From: Argopecten irradians
Lineage: Eukaryota > Mollusca > Bivalvia > Pectinida > Pectinidae
Direction: 5' to 3'
DNA length: 64,000 nucleotides
Assembly: GCF_041381155.1 (NCBI RefSeq)
Contig: NC_091144.1
Coordinates: 16,501,544 to 16,565,543, forward strand
In this document: in pieces, positions 34,110 to 46,336 of the stretch
Layout: the number at the start of each line of letters is the position of its first letter
How positions within the stretch are numbered: position 1 is the stretch's first letter
The notes under the pieces: model-generated
What the model saw: only the letters and a program-made list of their open reading frames with translations
The model's database searches: none
What the model was told of the DNA's origin: nothing
Program-made: the position numbers and the translations under genes

Positions 34110-34460
34110 TATAGGTAACGGAGATATTTCGCGTGCACATGCATCCGAATGCCGAATGGACCAGAGCTCCTTCTTGAGGGAAGCTTGTTTCAGGAATTCC
34201 CAGTTGACTTCTATGTTTAGTATATTCTAGTTTGACATTTAACGCCAAACGCAATAACAAGACGAAGCCTTCTCTTATCCAATACGCTGTCACCAAGTAT
34301 ACGTTTCAATATATTTCTGCTTGGTGTATCATAACGTCGGCAAATAGGTCATAAAGTTTTATAAATAGGATATCTTCAGCACAGGTAGTTTTTATTTTGA
34401 AATTGTTCGAGATTCTAAACTCTTTACTTTATTAATGGAGTGTAACAACATTGTTCATTT
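34110..34460. other. Upstream flank of sulfotransferase copy 1
   Basis: Would hold the promoter. Only a TATA-like TTTATAAAAC on the minus strand near 34357-34367 stands out. Confidence 0.3.
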
Positions 34461-34461
34461 T

Positions 34462-34948
34462 TAGGTCACCCGAGACGAAGTCACACCTATTCTAATCGTT
34501 TTTATAAATTGACTACAATTTCAAAAATCTTCTCCACTCATAGATGTGGTACAATCATAGATTGAACGGTGATCAGAATCATAGATTAAATTAACGGTCT
34601 CCAGATCACCTACCAAAATTGTGAATTCCAGGGCCATGAGGTCTTAAATTTACTATAGCTTATATCGGAAAAAAACACACTTATGAGCATTATTTGTTTA
34701 GTTGTCATGGGAAATGAGTCTCATTTTGGGGGGGGGGGGGGTGTAGGGGGTGGCAATGGAAAAAAAAATGACTAAAATTAAAAAAAAAAAATCTTCACCC
34801 TCACAGAGATGTTGTAGAATCATAAATTGAAAGGTCTCAAGGTCACCTACACAAATCGTGAATTCCATGACCCTGGAGTCTCTGATTTGCCCTTGTACTT
34901 TTAGCCATTGCATGTTGAAGTAATCTATTAGCTTCAACCTTTATATCT
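34462..34948. repeat. Dispersed repeat with a ~300-bp internal duplication and a 12-13 bp G-run
   Basis: Starts TTAGGTCACCCGAGACGAAG. CATAGATTGAACGGT, GATCACCTAC and GTGAATTCCAGGGCC recur as CATAAATTGAAAGGT, GGTCACCTAC and GTGAATTCCATGACC. The G-run is at 34729-34741. Confidence 0.6.
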
Positions 34949-34954
34949 CCCATA

Positions 34955-35600
34955 GGTGGGCAGGTATTGGGGTGGACAAAAGTTTTACTGCTGGGGCTGA
35001 CCGGCGAAACCTGGCTCACTGTTGACGAGAAATGGAATCAGCTATAACATTATATTTACCAGGAATGTGTTCTGCCCTAATGTTTAAATTGTAATTTAAT
35101 GTCAACAAAACTAATGGCCTAATGATAGTCATCACACTTTGTGATTTAGAGGATTTTTTTGTTTATAATTGTTACAACAGCTGCATTATCACAATGGAAC
35201 AAAACTTTGTGATTTCTCATTTTACTACCCCATAAACATATTGACACATAAATTGGAAATGTAATGTCTTTAAGGAGACCCTTATTTGACCAAGCTGTGG
35301 GCCAGGACCCATAAGCCCATGACCCCTGAAAGAATACACCAAAGCCCTTTTTAATTCCATGGAAGCAGAGGTGCTCCAGTGTCTATCTGGAATTACTGTC
35401 AAACAATTGTAATTTTCCAAAAATGACAACCATACTTTAATGTCTGCCTCCATCGATGCACTAACTCTAATCTTATGATGTGGCTTGTCCACACCAGCAA
35501 TAGTAGCAATAAGACGACGACAAAATGCACGGCCAGGGGCGACAACTCTACATGCAAAGTTTAGCATACCCAGTACTGACTGAAGCTTAAGCATGGTCAC
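34955..35600 (-). pseudogene. DIRS-like RNase H fragment
   Basis: LGMLNFACRVVAPGRAFCRR, FHCDNAAVVTII and AEHIPGKYNVIADSISR mark the RNase H domain, with a frameshift after HCDNAAVV. A stop then precedes a FRRSAPAVKLL-like tail. Confidence 0.65.
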
Positions 35601-36200
35601 TTGAACTGAACAATCTTGTCCCGAGGTAATCGCATTACTAATTCAACTGTATCAAACTCAACTCCCAGAAAACATAAACAAGTTGTAGGTCCTACAGTTT
35701 TTTCTTGGGATAATGGTAACCCTATTTCATGTGAAATATTCTCAAAAATATCTAAAGAAGCTTGACACTGATTGTTTCCCGACTGTCCCCCAAAAAGAAA
35801 ATCATCTAAATAATGCAGAATGTTTTTGTTACCAGTTTTGTTAACAACTAACCAGTTAATAAAAGTTGCAAATTTTTCAAAACACAACTAATCGAGGCCC
35901 CCATAGGCAAACATTTGTCAGAATAATGCCCATCAAACTTTATACCCAGTAGATCAAAATCACAAGGATATATTGGTAGTAGGCGGAAAGCGGACTTTAT
36001 ATCTGACTTTGCTAATAAAGCCCCTTGGCCGAGATTGTGTATCATCTCAGCTGCATCATCTATGCTTGCATAAGACACACTACATAACTCTGGTGGAATA
36101 AAATCTTTATGGAATTGTGATATCTGGATACGACAAATGATTATAACTCTATAGTCACTGTCTTCTTTGGGAATGAGACCTACTAGCGATACCTGTAAGG
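35597..36200 (-). pseudogene. DIRS-like reverse transcriptase fragments
   Basis: Frames carry LLAKSDIKSAFRLLPIYP, KCLPMGASISC and, after a frameshift near 35880, FATFINWLV and HYLDDFLFGG with the YLDD catalytic motif. The fingers region near 36180 (LIPKEDSDYRVI) is damaged. Confidence 0.7.
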
Positions 36201-37397
36201 TGGGCAGAGGGGGTACGCAAAGAGACCTGCTATGCGTCCAGCCTCCAACTCTTTCTTGATTTTGGCCTGTAATATTTCTGGGGCCTGTTTGGTGCTAGCT
36301 GAATTACATGTCTCGCGTGCTCTACGAGGACTTACATACTCCAGAGAGAATCCCTCCTTAAATCCCTTTGCGATATAATCCCTGACATCAGTTAACGGAT
36401 AATCCTGCAAGTATTTTAAAAGTTTTTCATATATTATAGGAGTAGTACCAAGGCTATAAAGATTGCTGGGAAGTTGTGAATTGTCTGCGCTACCTAACTC
36501 TACATCTGTATTAGTGCAATTATTGTTGTCAAGTCTTTGCTTACACTTAAAGCTAGGATGTGATCCCCCGCATGTACACTGTACTACAGGCATGAAGATA
36601 GCGCTATTCGGACCCAAATTTACATTGTTTTCCCTTATTGAAATTATAACAGCACCCTGAACTTGGGACAGCAGATTTAGAACTAGAGGGCTTGGAGATG
36701 ATAGCTGATCAACGTTTGAATCTGTTATGTTAATCTGGCTAGGTGAATTATACATGAGCCATAACTCTGTGTCTATCACACCCCATGATGAACAGGGGTT
36801 CTTGGACTTGCGCAATCTGTATTGCTCATCGTACTGTACCCAGCCTAAATGACCTGATCTAACTGCCGCCAAACGGATGTCATGCATATATTTTAGGAGT
36901 TCTTGACATTTTTACAAATTTCCCATCCTTGATTACTAACTCCCCCGATGTCTCGAAGCCCGCCTCCATTTCCCGCGCAGATTTTAGTAGTAAACCGAGG
37001 TCCAAAAACTCGGTGTTCCAGATTTTGTCCTTTATTTTTTGTGGAATATTATAACCCACGGGATCAAAAATACTTGGTACCGGAGATGGACCCCCCAGTA
37101 CATGTGAAGTGCCCGGGATTTGCACTAAATCAATTATCTCACCAGGTCTGTCTTGACTCGCGCCATTAGGCCTATTGCCCCTCTCGGGGGCCCTTACATT
37201 GGGCTGACTTTCCTCATGATCAGTGTTCGTCATATTTTCTTGGACGCTTTTCAACAGACGTAGCTTCATCGACACTAACACCATCTGATGCCGACGCCGA
37301 TGCTCTCTTCCTGGGTTTTACGCCCGGGCCCCTTGCTGAAGAACGCCTAGGTTTAGGTGGCACATCTTTTGATAAATTGTTTGCCTTGACGAATGGC
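36183..37397 (-). pseudogene. DIRS-like gag region
   Basis: Two overlapping frames meet at about 36885. The first has a basic N-terminus (KPRRSSARGPGVKPRKRA), then FDPVGYNIPQKIKDKIWNTE and LDLGLLLKS. The second has QYDEQYRLRKSKNPCSSWG, TELWLMY and FKEGFSLEY. These are the usual gag-like phrases of such elements in marine invertebrates. Confidence 0.6.
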
Positions 37398-37424
37398 TAA
37401 CCGGAAGTTATAATCCAATAAAGG

Positions 37425-37515
37425 AGGGGCGCGCTCGATTGGTATCTCATCCTATTAAAAGTACCCAACATCATTCTAAGTGGGGCGCGCTCGATTGGTA
37501 TTTCGGCCTATTAAA
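37425..37515. repeat. Two direct copies of a GC-rich motif next to the DIRS-like element
   Basis: GGGGCGCGCTCGATTGGTAT, then YTC..CCTATTAAA, occurs twice, 51 bp apart. It could be a remnant of the element's terminal or internal repeat. Confidence 0.5.
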
Positions 37516-37689
37516 GATATATATATGTACCTAGTACCTACATATATCATATCCTAATTGTTACCTATTAACTATAAATAAAGCATTCGCTGGCATTAAA
37601 CACGTGTATCTGTTATTTGATAAACGCTATTAAATCGTATATGTCCACTATACAAGAAGACATAACACGAACATACAGCAGTCTCCCAA

Positions 37690-37769
37690 AACTTCACCTC
37701 GCACTTCACAAACACTACACACCGCACATATGGGAGGCCATCCTTACATGCCCTTGGCTGTATATGACG
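37690..37769 (+). repeat. SINE-tail-like fragment
   Basis: GGGAGGCCATCCTTACATGC and CCTTGGCTG..GACGTTAA resemble the SINE 3' end. The TTAA MITE follows directly. Confidence 0.5.
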
Positions 37770-37773
37770 TTAA

Positions 37774-37976
37774 AGATGCTCCACCGCCGACAGAACATAA
37801 ATGATGTTCATCATTTCAACAAAAATTGGTGTTTAATTGTGTATATAGATGTCTAATTAACACCAAAAACAATATAAGATAAGTTATTTTGCCTTTGGTG
37901 CATGCGTAATCAGTACTTTATTTGTTCGGGATCGATTAATTATTTTTCATATCTTTAACTTGAAGTAAAACTAGAA
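37774..37976. mobile_element. TTAA MITE, right end missing
   Basis: Starts after TTAA (37770-37773) with AGATGCTCCACCGCCGAC. The match ends near 37976, where repeat Z begins. Confidence 0.75.
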
Positions 37977-38869
37977 CCCCTTCCGATTAGGCTTAGGATG
38001 TACTCCCGGCATGATTTTTAGCCATTTTGGCCTGATATCCAGCCAGAATCCAGAAATGGCCGGTGTAACTGACTCCGAATGCCGTTGAAAACTGACAGAG
38101 CTGTACGAAAGAAAGAAATCGCGGAATAAAGCGAATTCAGCATATAAGTTCGTAAAACTTTCGCATAATGCTAAACAATGTGCTATTTAGCGAAATTGAC
38201 GCATAAAATTTTAATATAGTTTTGTTTAGATGTACTCGTTTTTACGTTTCCAATGATTAGCATGCATCCAGGATGTAAAACAAAACTTATATATACAGGG
38301 TGTCCTAAAATGTTTGACACTTTATAAAAAAAATTGTTTCAACAGATGGAGAAATGTAATGTTTATATCATAAGAAAGGTAATGATTTGTTTTGTACGAT
38401 ATAACAACTTGACAAAATATATTTCAATTTCCTTAATATTTGTTTTGAAATTCATGCGAAATTCACACTTAGCTAACAACTTTCAATCCAACATGAGTTT
38501 TAGGTCTCCACCCTTCTTTCCTGAATTATATCCCTAAAATTCACATTTTGATATTATTTTTTCACATTTGCTTCCCGGAGAAAGATATATGCATACTGGG
38601 TGACATTTTTAGTGCGAGTGTACTCGTACTATTATTTTCCTTGTCGGGTGTAGAGTCTGTGTACATCCGCTATGCGCAGATTCCAACTGTGCACGCGATA
38701 CCGAACGTCAGTGTCTAATAGCGTTAATAGATTTCGCCATGATTTAGTGACACCAAACTTTCAAAAACATATACACTGTATTTAAATATACTTGTCAGTT
38801 ATATTCTACTATAAATTATCAACATTGACATTACTCAGTGCTAAACGCATTTGTTTTATGTAAAATTTA

Positions 38870-39540
38870 AGCGGCGTATCATACTAACTCTTGCATAGGT
38901 CACGATAGCCAAACCGAAAACCGGAAGCAATGTTATTGTTGTAGAAGTAATGCACACTTGCAGAAGTCGGACTCGTGTACTGCGAAGGATAAGGAATTTT
39001 TCAAGTCTCACAAGATAGGACATTTCTCCAATGTGTGCAAGACTAAACCTGAAGCGTACCGGGAACACCAAAACACAAAGGAAAGAAACTACAAGCAAAC
39101 AAAAGATACGTGTCGTTGAAACAAGTGATGATGACTATGCTTTTTCAATTCAACTACAATTCAAATGACATGTGTATGTTTATTGACTCTGGATCCAGCT
39201 GTAACGTCGTTATAAGTAAACAGCTATGGGAACATTTGAAAAACAAACATGTAGACAGTGTGTCGAGAAAATCTGAAAAGAAACTATACGTGTACGGAAG
39301 TAAGAAATCCATTGACGTAATTGAATGTTTCGTGGCACAAGTCTCAGTTGGTAACAACGGTAGGTTTTTAAGCGCTGAGTTCACTGTAGTGAAAGAGAAT
39401 GATCAAGCCCTGCTTAGTTACAAGACAGCAACTGAACTGGGTGTGTTGAAAATTGGTGTCAACAATGTTACCATCGTACAACAATTAGGGCCTAATGAAC
39501 TTGTACAGAATACAAATCTTGCTTATTTTTTTTTCATCTA
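38870..39540 (+). pseudogene. Gypsy-type retrotransposon relic (nucleocapsid and protease)
   Basis: A frame with GHFSNVCKTKPEAYREHQ (zinc-knuckle remnant) is followed, after a frameshift near 39115, by a protease-like domain with MFIDSGSSCNVVISKQLW and AEFTVVKENDQALLSYKTA. The DSG triad fits a retropepsin. An 11-residue stretch, VVETSDDDYAF, lies in the other frame. Repeat Y cuts it off at 39541. Confidence 0.65.
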
Positions 39541-40218
39541 GACATTCATCACAAACCTGGTTTACCTAAAAATAGTCCCATAGTCATCCTTAATGAATAC
39601 TATTCATTTCTAAAATGTATATCCATTGTTACAAAATGACAAAACAATTTTCTTGTATATCTGACAAAACAAAATGGAAGAAAAATAGATTGGGTAAAGC
39701 AAACATCAGCTTTGCTTTACCTGAAAGAAACTTGCCAAAATAAATCATTTACAACAAACTGGATGATAAAACATGATATATCAGCGTAGTGGGCCATGAA
39801 TGAAATTTGTCTATGAATGACATTTGTATGTTGTGCAAGATACATATTTCTTATAAAAGTGTTTTGAAACTCTTCTGGAATTGTTTATGCCTTGACAATT
39901 CGAACTGTGCTCAGGATTTACCAACTGGTTTATAAGTGACTGTCCAAAAAATGTTCACATATAAACCGGGCATGACGTAAACAGGCTATATGTCACTTAT
40001 ACAAGTTATGGGTACATCCTGTACATTCCATGAAATATAACACAAAAGGAGCAAAATGATTTACAGTTCATGTAACTATGCTTTAATACGTTGTACTCTT
40101 TGTCGCGCAGTAATCCTAACATTTTAAAAACAATTGAAAAATTAAGATACATGTTTATGCAGTATGACGTATATTGTGGCTTTCCTTTTACCCGTTAGAT
40201 GTAATTACTTTAAATACG
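39541..40218 (-). repeat. Repeat family Y, internally deleted copy
   Basis: Inverse of 47884-49080, with matching ends (AACCTGGTTTACCTAAAA and AGTAATTACATCTAACGGGT) but about 500 bp shorter. Confidence 0.75.
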
Positions 40219-40233
40219 TTAGGTGCTATTATT

Positions 40234-40395
40234 AGGGATTTCCATTTACATTTACGGATGGAAATCCCTATTGTTATTGTTCTGGTTTTTTTATTATTAT
40301 TATCAGGGAGATCCATTTACGGATGGAAATCCCTATTGTTATTGTTCTGGGTTTTTTTTTATTATTATTTGGGAGATCCATTTACGGATGGAAAA
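40234..40395. repeat. Three hairpin modules in tandem
   Basis: AGGGATTTCC..GGATGGAAATCCCT, followed by ATTGTTATTGTTCTGG and a T-rich spacer, repeats with a period of about 63 bp. Same hairpin as 13766-13793. Confidence 0.75.
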
Positions 40396-40880
40396 ATGGC
40401 GATTTTGTCGTTTTCCCGCCAAAAATGTACAATGTTTCAGCGCCTTTAATACTTAACATACATGGTTGAATTTTTGCATAGATATAGCATGTACAGATAT
40501 CTACAGAAGTTCTGCTATTTCATTCACCTTGACCTTCACTCAAGGTCATAGTAAGGTAAAATTATTAAAACAAGTATGTTTTCCCGCCAAAACTTTGTGA
40601 CTATTTTACGACTCATTCAGTGTTCATATAGATTCCATATTTCAAACAAGTACAACATACATGACTGCCTACAATTGATTTTCCTTTTTGATCACCTTGA
40701 AATAATAGTCAAGGTCACACAGGTCCCATATCCTACAACAGTACATTTGTTGCAGAACACCTTTACATCAAAGACCGATCGCCGCATAGACGTGCTATTA
40801 GACATTTCCATCAACTAAACGGACATGAGAATGTCTGTGAATGTGAACTCTAGTGGGACTCATCTCAAAGTTACTTAGCA
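40396..40880. repeat. Satellite-element relative
   Basis: TTTCCCGCCAAAAATGTA, CAGCGCCTTTAATACTTAAC and CACCTTGACCTTCACTCAAG are inverted matches to 13060-13270. Confidence 0.6.
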
Positions 40881-41938
40881 TAAAAACCAAGTGAGCGATA
40901 GAGGCCCTCTAGGCCTCTTTTTTAGCTCACCTGGTCCAAAGGACCAAGGTGAGCTTATGCGATACCGCGGCGTCTGGCGTCCGTTATCCGTCCGTCCGTC
41001 AACAATCGACTTCTTCTCGATAACCGCTGGGCGGAATTGAACAAAATTTGACTGGTAGCATGACTATAGGGTACTGACTGAATATTGTACAAATGGTGGG
41101 GCTGACCCCCGGGGGCCTTAGGGGCGGAGCCAAAAGTGGTCAATTTAGCTATTTTCATATAAACGACGTCTTCTCTGAAACTAAGCATGGGATAAGACTC
41201 ATAAAGCAGTGGTAGCAACCTTATAGGATAGGAATTCAAAATTGTGTAAATAGTGGGGCTGACCCCCGGGGACCTGAGGGACGGGGCTATTTAGGGGTCA
41301 TTTTGGCTATTTTCATATAAACGATTTTTTCTCTGAAACTAAGCATGGGATAGCAATTATAATGCAACGGTAGCATCCTTATAGGTTGGGGATTCAAAAT
41401 TGTACAAATGGTTGGGCTGACCCCCGTGGACCTGAGGGGCGAGGCCAAAAGGAGCCATTTTGGCTATTTTCATATAAACGACTTCTCTCAAAGATGCTCA
41501 ACCGCCGCCAGAGCATGATATTCATCATTTGAACAATATTTGGTGTTTAATCGTGTATATAATAGTCTAATTAACACAAAAAATAATATAAAATAATTTA
41601 TTTTGCCTTTGGTACATGCGCATTCAGTAGTTCATTCCATATAGAATATAGTGGTACGGAATTTTTTCGGGATGCAATTAATTATTTTTCATATTTTTAA
41701 CTTGAAGTAAAATTAGAAGCTCAAACTTTTCAATGGTGGTAATGGTGTAAAGTAAGTAAATTTTGTAACTGAAGAAAAATACTAAATCGTCTGCTTCAGT
41801 TTTAATAGTGCAAAAATACCATTTGTCAGCGGTGGAGCATCTTTAAACTAGGCATGGAATATCACTCATAATGGAAAAAAAAAAAAAAAAAAAAAACAAC
41901 AGTGAGAGCGATACAGGCCCTCTATGCCTCTTGTTTCA
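40881..41938 (+). repeat. Repeat R2 (AGCTCACCTGG head, GCCTCTTGTTT tail), interrupted by a MITE
   Basis: A tail (GAGCGATAGAGGCCCTCTAG at 40890) abuts a head (TTTTTAGCTCACCTGGTCCA plus its inverse at 40920-40955). The body has three units of about 140 bp with GGGGCTGACCCCCGGGG and CATGGGATA. It ends GAGCGATACAGGCCCTCTAT plus GCCTCTTGTTT. The family appears very common in bivalve genomes (from memory). Confidence 0.75.
41492..41842. mobile_element. TTAA MITE inserted in an R2 repeat
   Basis: Inverted ends AGATGCTCAACCGCCG and CAGCGGTGGAGCATCT, flanked by TCAA (a one-base change of TTAA) and TTAA. The R2 sequence CTTCTCTGAAACTAAGCATG is split by it, so it is younger than the R2 copy. Confidence 0.8.
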
Positions 41939-42930
41939 AATTATCAGTTGTAGATACATAATAGCCTAAATACATAACATGATTTTTTATAGTTCGTTTG
42001 TCAAAACAGAATAATAAACACAACTACCCACAAATGAAAACACAAGCTTTCAGTTTCTTAATTGTCCATTGTTCCGTGCCTACAAGTTAAACATAGGTCA
42101 GACAGACAGGAAAGTAAATAAAATAACTACATCAAGCTTCAAGTCCAATTCACTTATATACATCTGAAAACGATATCTTGTTACAGAATGCACATGCATG
42201 TAGGTATGTTGTGTGATCTTTGGGAAAACTGACTACAAACAAGAAAATAACTAGATCTGATCGCGATCAAAACACGGGATTTCTACCCAAGTAACGATAC
42301 AAGTAATGTTATCGAACAGATACTTGCTTTAATGCTCTTCCCTTCACTTTTTAAAAGTCAAATGAATGAAGAACGAGCGAACGAACAAAATAAAAAAGAG
42401 CAATGGGCGAACGACGTAAAGAACGATCGGACCAACAAAATGATGATTATAAATTGTATTCAGCTGTGTATTGATATCAATGATTATACTGAGACATACT
42501 TCCTGGCAAATATACACATGTACATGTGGACAATAAAGTACCGCGGAGTAAAACCAAAAATAGATTTGTGGAAATCCCATTTTTTGAACATAAGATTATG
42601 TTTCAGAGCCCGCTGATTGGGTATATTCATGGTGCGTCAGTTCCAAATTTAAAGGTTTGATGTGTGGAAATTTTGAAATTCTAATAAATCTGTTTCTGAC
42701 AGAGAATCTCGAGATCGCTAATTTAGCTTCAATAAGTATTGTGTAAAACTATTGTTGCACATAGGTTTGAAACCCTAGTGCCTGTAATTTAAATAATGTG
42801 TCCAAAGTTGAGAATCGAACCTCGTTCCGTTCCTGAGAAAAAGTGTTAAGAAGATTTTGTGGAAATAATAAGAATAACAAGAAAAAGAAAAAAAACATAG
42901 CAAAAACAATAGGGATTTTCATCCTGAATG

Positions 42931-43027
42931 GACAAATCAATTTGCAGGAGCTGTCATAATTAGGGATTTCAATCCTGAATGGAAATCCGTAATTACATGT
43001 ATGAAAGCTCCTGCAAATTGATTTGTC
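42931..43027. repeat. Hairpin with 22-bp perfect arms
   Basis: GACAAATCAATTTGCAGGAG and its inverse enclose a decayed AGGGATTTC..GAAATCC hairpin. Confidence 0.85.
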
Positions 43028-43820
43028 GTCGTTAAGAAAATTGAAGTAGTACTGTAATTGGTCAATTTACAAAGACATCAGAGCGTGAGATGTTGCCCGA
43101 TCCTCTATGAAAACGCAATTGGAATAAGGATTTAAATTTGTAGATAAATTTTTGAAGTCTTTGAAAAAAGCTTGTAAAAAAAGATCTGTTGTCCGTCTTC
43201 GTGTTTTTTATATATAAATTCATCACAGTTAAGCCGCTGTTTGAAAGATTAATGTACATTAAAACAGTTTGTAAAAGGGACAATTTTGAAACGTTTGGGC
43301 CATCTTGGACTTCGACTCATAAATCGTTGACAATAACCGACTAACTTTCCGTCGATTTTTATACCTACTAGGTATAGACAGAGCACATACTTGGGGTTTT
43401 GTTGATGTTGTCACTTACACGTTTTCTAGTTTTTAAAAATTTTCCTTCTTATTATATATTTTAATAATAAAACTATTGCATCACTCATGTCACTGTATCG
43501 TGTGCATTGATCGGATCACTGCCTAAGAGGGAATGTGGTAATTTGTTATGTCGTCAAATGCATTTTGACAAGTTATATACCGAATATAGCATATCTATGA
43601 ATGCAATCTCAACACTTTGTGCAATTTATATGAAAAGAAAGAGCCACTGTTTACCTGTGTATATGACCAAAAGGACTTCGTTGTACCTGAAATATCCTTG
43701 TCAGTCTGGCTTTATATCTATTAAAGTAAGAATACTTCGTAAACATAATTTTTTTTAAATTATATAGTGTAGTATATTTCTCACGGTAGTTAGTAACATC
43801 ATTTTTTATTTTAGGACTAA

Positions 43821-45903
43821 GTTTGAATAAAGATATGCTTTCACGTTTTCATAATATTAACATATACATCGTTGTTTAAATGCTGTTAGATCTGGCTGCC
43901 ACTGAGACGCGCAGTGTTACGCATTAATAACCACACAGAACTTGTTCAAACAAAAGTTGCGGCTTCATAAATCACACAAATTGTTGAGATTTCATTTATA
44001 GATATAGTATATTTTAGTATCCCATCTTAGACAGTGATCCGTTCAATGCACATGTACATGTATGTTCCACAAAATTACATAATTTGTCCTCCATCTATGT
44101 TGCATTTGTTGAATGTTGTTAAAATGTTTCTGTACACAGTGTATTTTATAAACAGATTAATAATACAGTTTAAAAGTCCAGAGACACGGCAGTTAGTGAT
44201 CCATTCAGTTGATTTTATTGCATCAATTAGAATGTATTTTGAATAATCTTTTTAACTAAAAAAATTTAAGTGACAACATCATCTAAACCACAAGTATGGA
44301 CACTGTCTAGACCCAGTATGGAGGTAATCCACAGAGAGTTTGTCGGTCATAGTCTACAGTTTACGCGTCGAAGTCAAGATGCGTAAAACTTTTTAAGATA
44401 GTCCCTCGTACTAAACACTTTAATCTACTTTATACAGCAGGCTAACAAATATGCCGTTTTATTTATGTGTTATTTATGTGCATATTAATTTTGTTATCCG
44501 TTCTTTAACTTTCAACTTTTTAGCGCTGTTTGTTCGACAATGTGTGCAAATTGTGATCATCATATCGTGCGTTTCCACCCACCTGTCCGTCTGTAAGTTG
44601 TTCGTGTGTTTGTTTGTTTGTCAGCCTGAGTTTATAAAATTATATCTGGAAGTATGTTCGTGTCAAATGCAGTGTGTTCTGTCTGTAAGGAAGTGTGTAG
44701 ACAGATTAAAAGACGAATGGAAGGAAGGACACGTTAAAACCCTTGTACAACTAGATACATTATATATATAATAATTTTATTCGTTCGTTTGTTTTTTTAT
44801 TTTTTGTTCGTTTGTCTGTACAGACAGTTCAAATTGATGCGAAGAGAAAACGTATTAAAGTTTGAATAAAGATATGCTTTCACGTTTTCATAATATTAAC
44901 ATATACATCGTTGTTCAAATGCTGCTAGATCTGGCCGCCACTGAGACGCACAGTGTTACGCATTAATAACCACACAGAACTTGTTCAAATAAAAGTGGCG
45001 GCTTCATAAATCACACAAATTGTTGAGATTTCATTTATAGATATAGTATATTTTAGTATCCCATCTTAGGCAGTGATCCGTTCAATGCACATGTACATGT
45101 ATGTTTCACAAAAAAGACATATAATTTGTCCTCCATCTATGTTGCATTTGTTGAATGTTGTAAAAATGTTTCTGTACACAGTGTATTTTGTAAACAGATT
45201 AATAATAAAGTTTAAAAGTGCAGAGACACGGCAGGTAGTGATCCATTCAGTTGATTTTATTGCATCAATTTGAATGTATTTTGAATAATCTTTTTAACTA
45301 AAAATTTTTAAGTGACAACATCTAAACCACAAGTATGGATACTGTCTAGACCCAGTATGTACATTGTAGGTAAATCTACAGAGAGTTTGTCGGTCATAGT
45401 CTACAGTTTACGCGTCGAAGTCAAGATGCGTAAAACTTTTTAAGATAGTCCCTCCTACTAAACACTTTAATCTACTTTATACAGCAGGCTAACAAATATG
45501 CCGTTTTATTTATGTGTTATTTATGTGCATATTAATTTGTTATCCGTTCTTTAACTTTCAACTTTTTAGCGCTGTTTGTTCGTCAATGTGTGCAAATTGT
45601 GATCATCATATCGTGCGTGCGTTTCCACCCACCTGTCCGTATGTAAGTTGTTCGTGTGTTTGTTTGTTTGTCAGCCTGAGTTTATAAAATTATATCTAGA
45701 AGTATGTTCGTGTCAAATGCAGTGTGTTCTGTCTGTAAGGAAGTGTGTAGACAGATTAAAAGACGAATGGAAGGAAGGACACGTTAAAACCCTTCTACAA
45801 CTAGATACATTATATAATATAATAATTTTATTCGTTCGTTTGTTCTTTTTATTTTTTTGTTCGTTTGTCTGCACAGATAGTTCAAATTGATGCGAAGAGA
45901 AAA
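43821..45903. repeat. Two ~1,040-bp tandem units
   Basis: GTTTGAATAAAGATATGCTT starts units at 43821 and 44858. Both end GCGAAGAGAAAACGTATTAA. Divergence is a few percent by eye. Small frames within (70, 106, 66 and 80 codons) shift between units and are not genes. Confidence 0.9.
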
Positions 45904-45999
45904 CGTATTAAAGTGATCGTGTGATCGATAGCATGATAATTTTGCTAGATTGAAATCCCGTGTTTTGATCGCGATCAAATCTAGTTCTTCTTATTATTT

Positions 46000-46336
46000 C
46001 CACAAATCTTGTTAGCGGGATATCTTACGAACGTAATAAGGAACGACGTTCAACTTTTGACACCTTATGCACGTATATAAGATCTTGAAATGTGCGTTCG
46101 ATTTTATCAGAAAACATTCGAGGTCAAGGTCAACTTCAAACGCTCATAATTTTTATAATCCTACGCTGTGTATGGTATGCGTTTCGTTATTTAGCTAGAT
46201 CACGATATTGAACGTTTTTTTCTCACTTTATGTTATCAGAGATTATATCTAGGTCATGAGTTCGCTAGATGGTCAAATTAGGTCAAACAAAGGTCAAAAA
46301 TGAACTTTACCATATAATTGTTTTGAAGGGCGCATA
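46000..46336 (-). repeat. Satellite-element relative, inverted
   Basis: Reads as the inverse of 12760-13720: GAGGTCAAGGTCAA, AACGCTCATAAT, GGTCAAACAAAGGTCAAAAA. Confidence 0.65.

Larger units (their letters stand above)
34950..37400 (-). mobile_element. Decayed DIRS-like (tyrosine-recombinase type) retrotransposon
   Basis: On the minus strand the order is gag-like, reverse transcriptase, RNase H. The style (CLPMGASISC, HYLDDFLFGG, LGMLNFACRVVAPGRAFCRR, AEHIPGKYNVIADSISR) is that of DIRS/Ngaro elements rather than gypsy. Several stops and frameshifts split it, and no tyrosine recombinase was found, so it is a dead 3'-truncated copy. Confidence 0.7.
42250..45985. mobile_element. Element A: 3.7 kb bounded by inverted ACTAGATYTGATCGCGATCA termini
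   Basis: The left end continues AAACACGGGATTTCTACC and the right end is its inverse (GAAATCCCGTGTTTTGATCG, then CGATCAAATCTAGT). Inside are a decayed satellite end, a 22-bp-arm hairpin (42931-43027) and a 1-kb tandem duplication. No transposase frame was recognised. Confidence 0.6.

Noticed and set aside
39110..39541. Active retropepsin-bearing gene
   Set aside because: A frameshift separates it from the nucleocapsid part and repeat Y truncates it.
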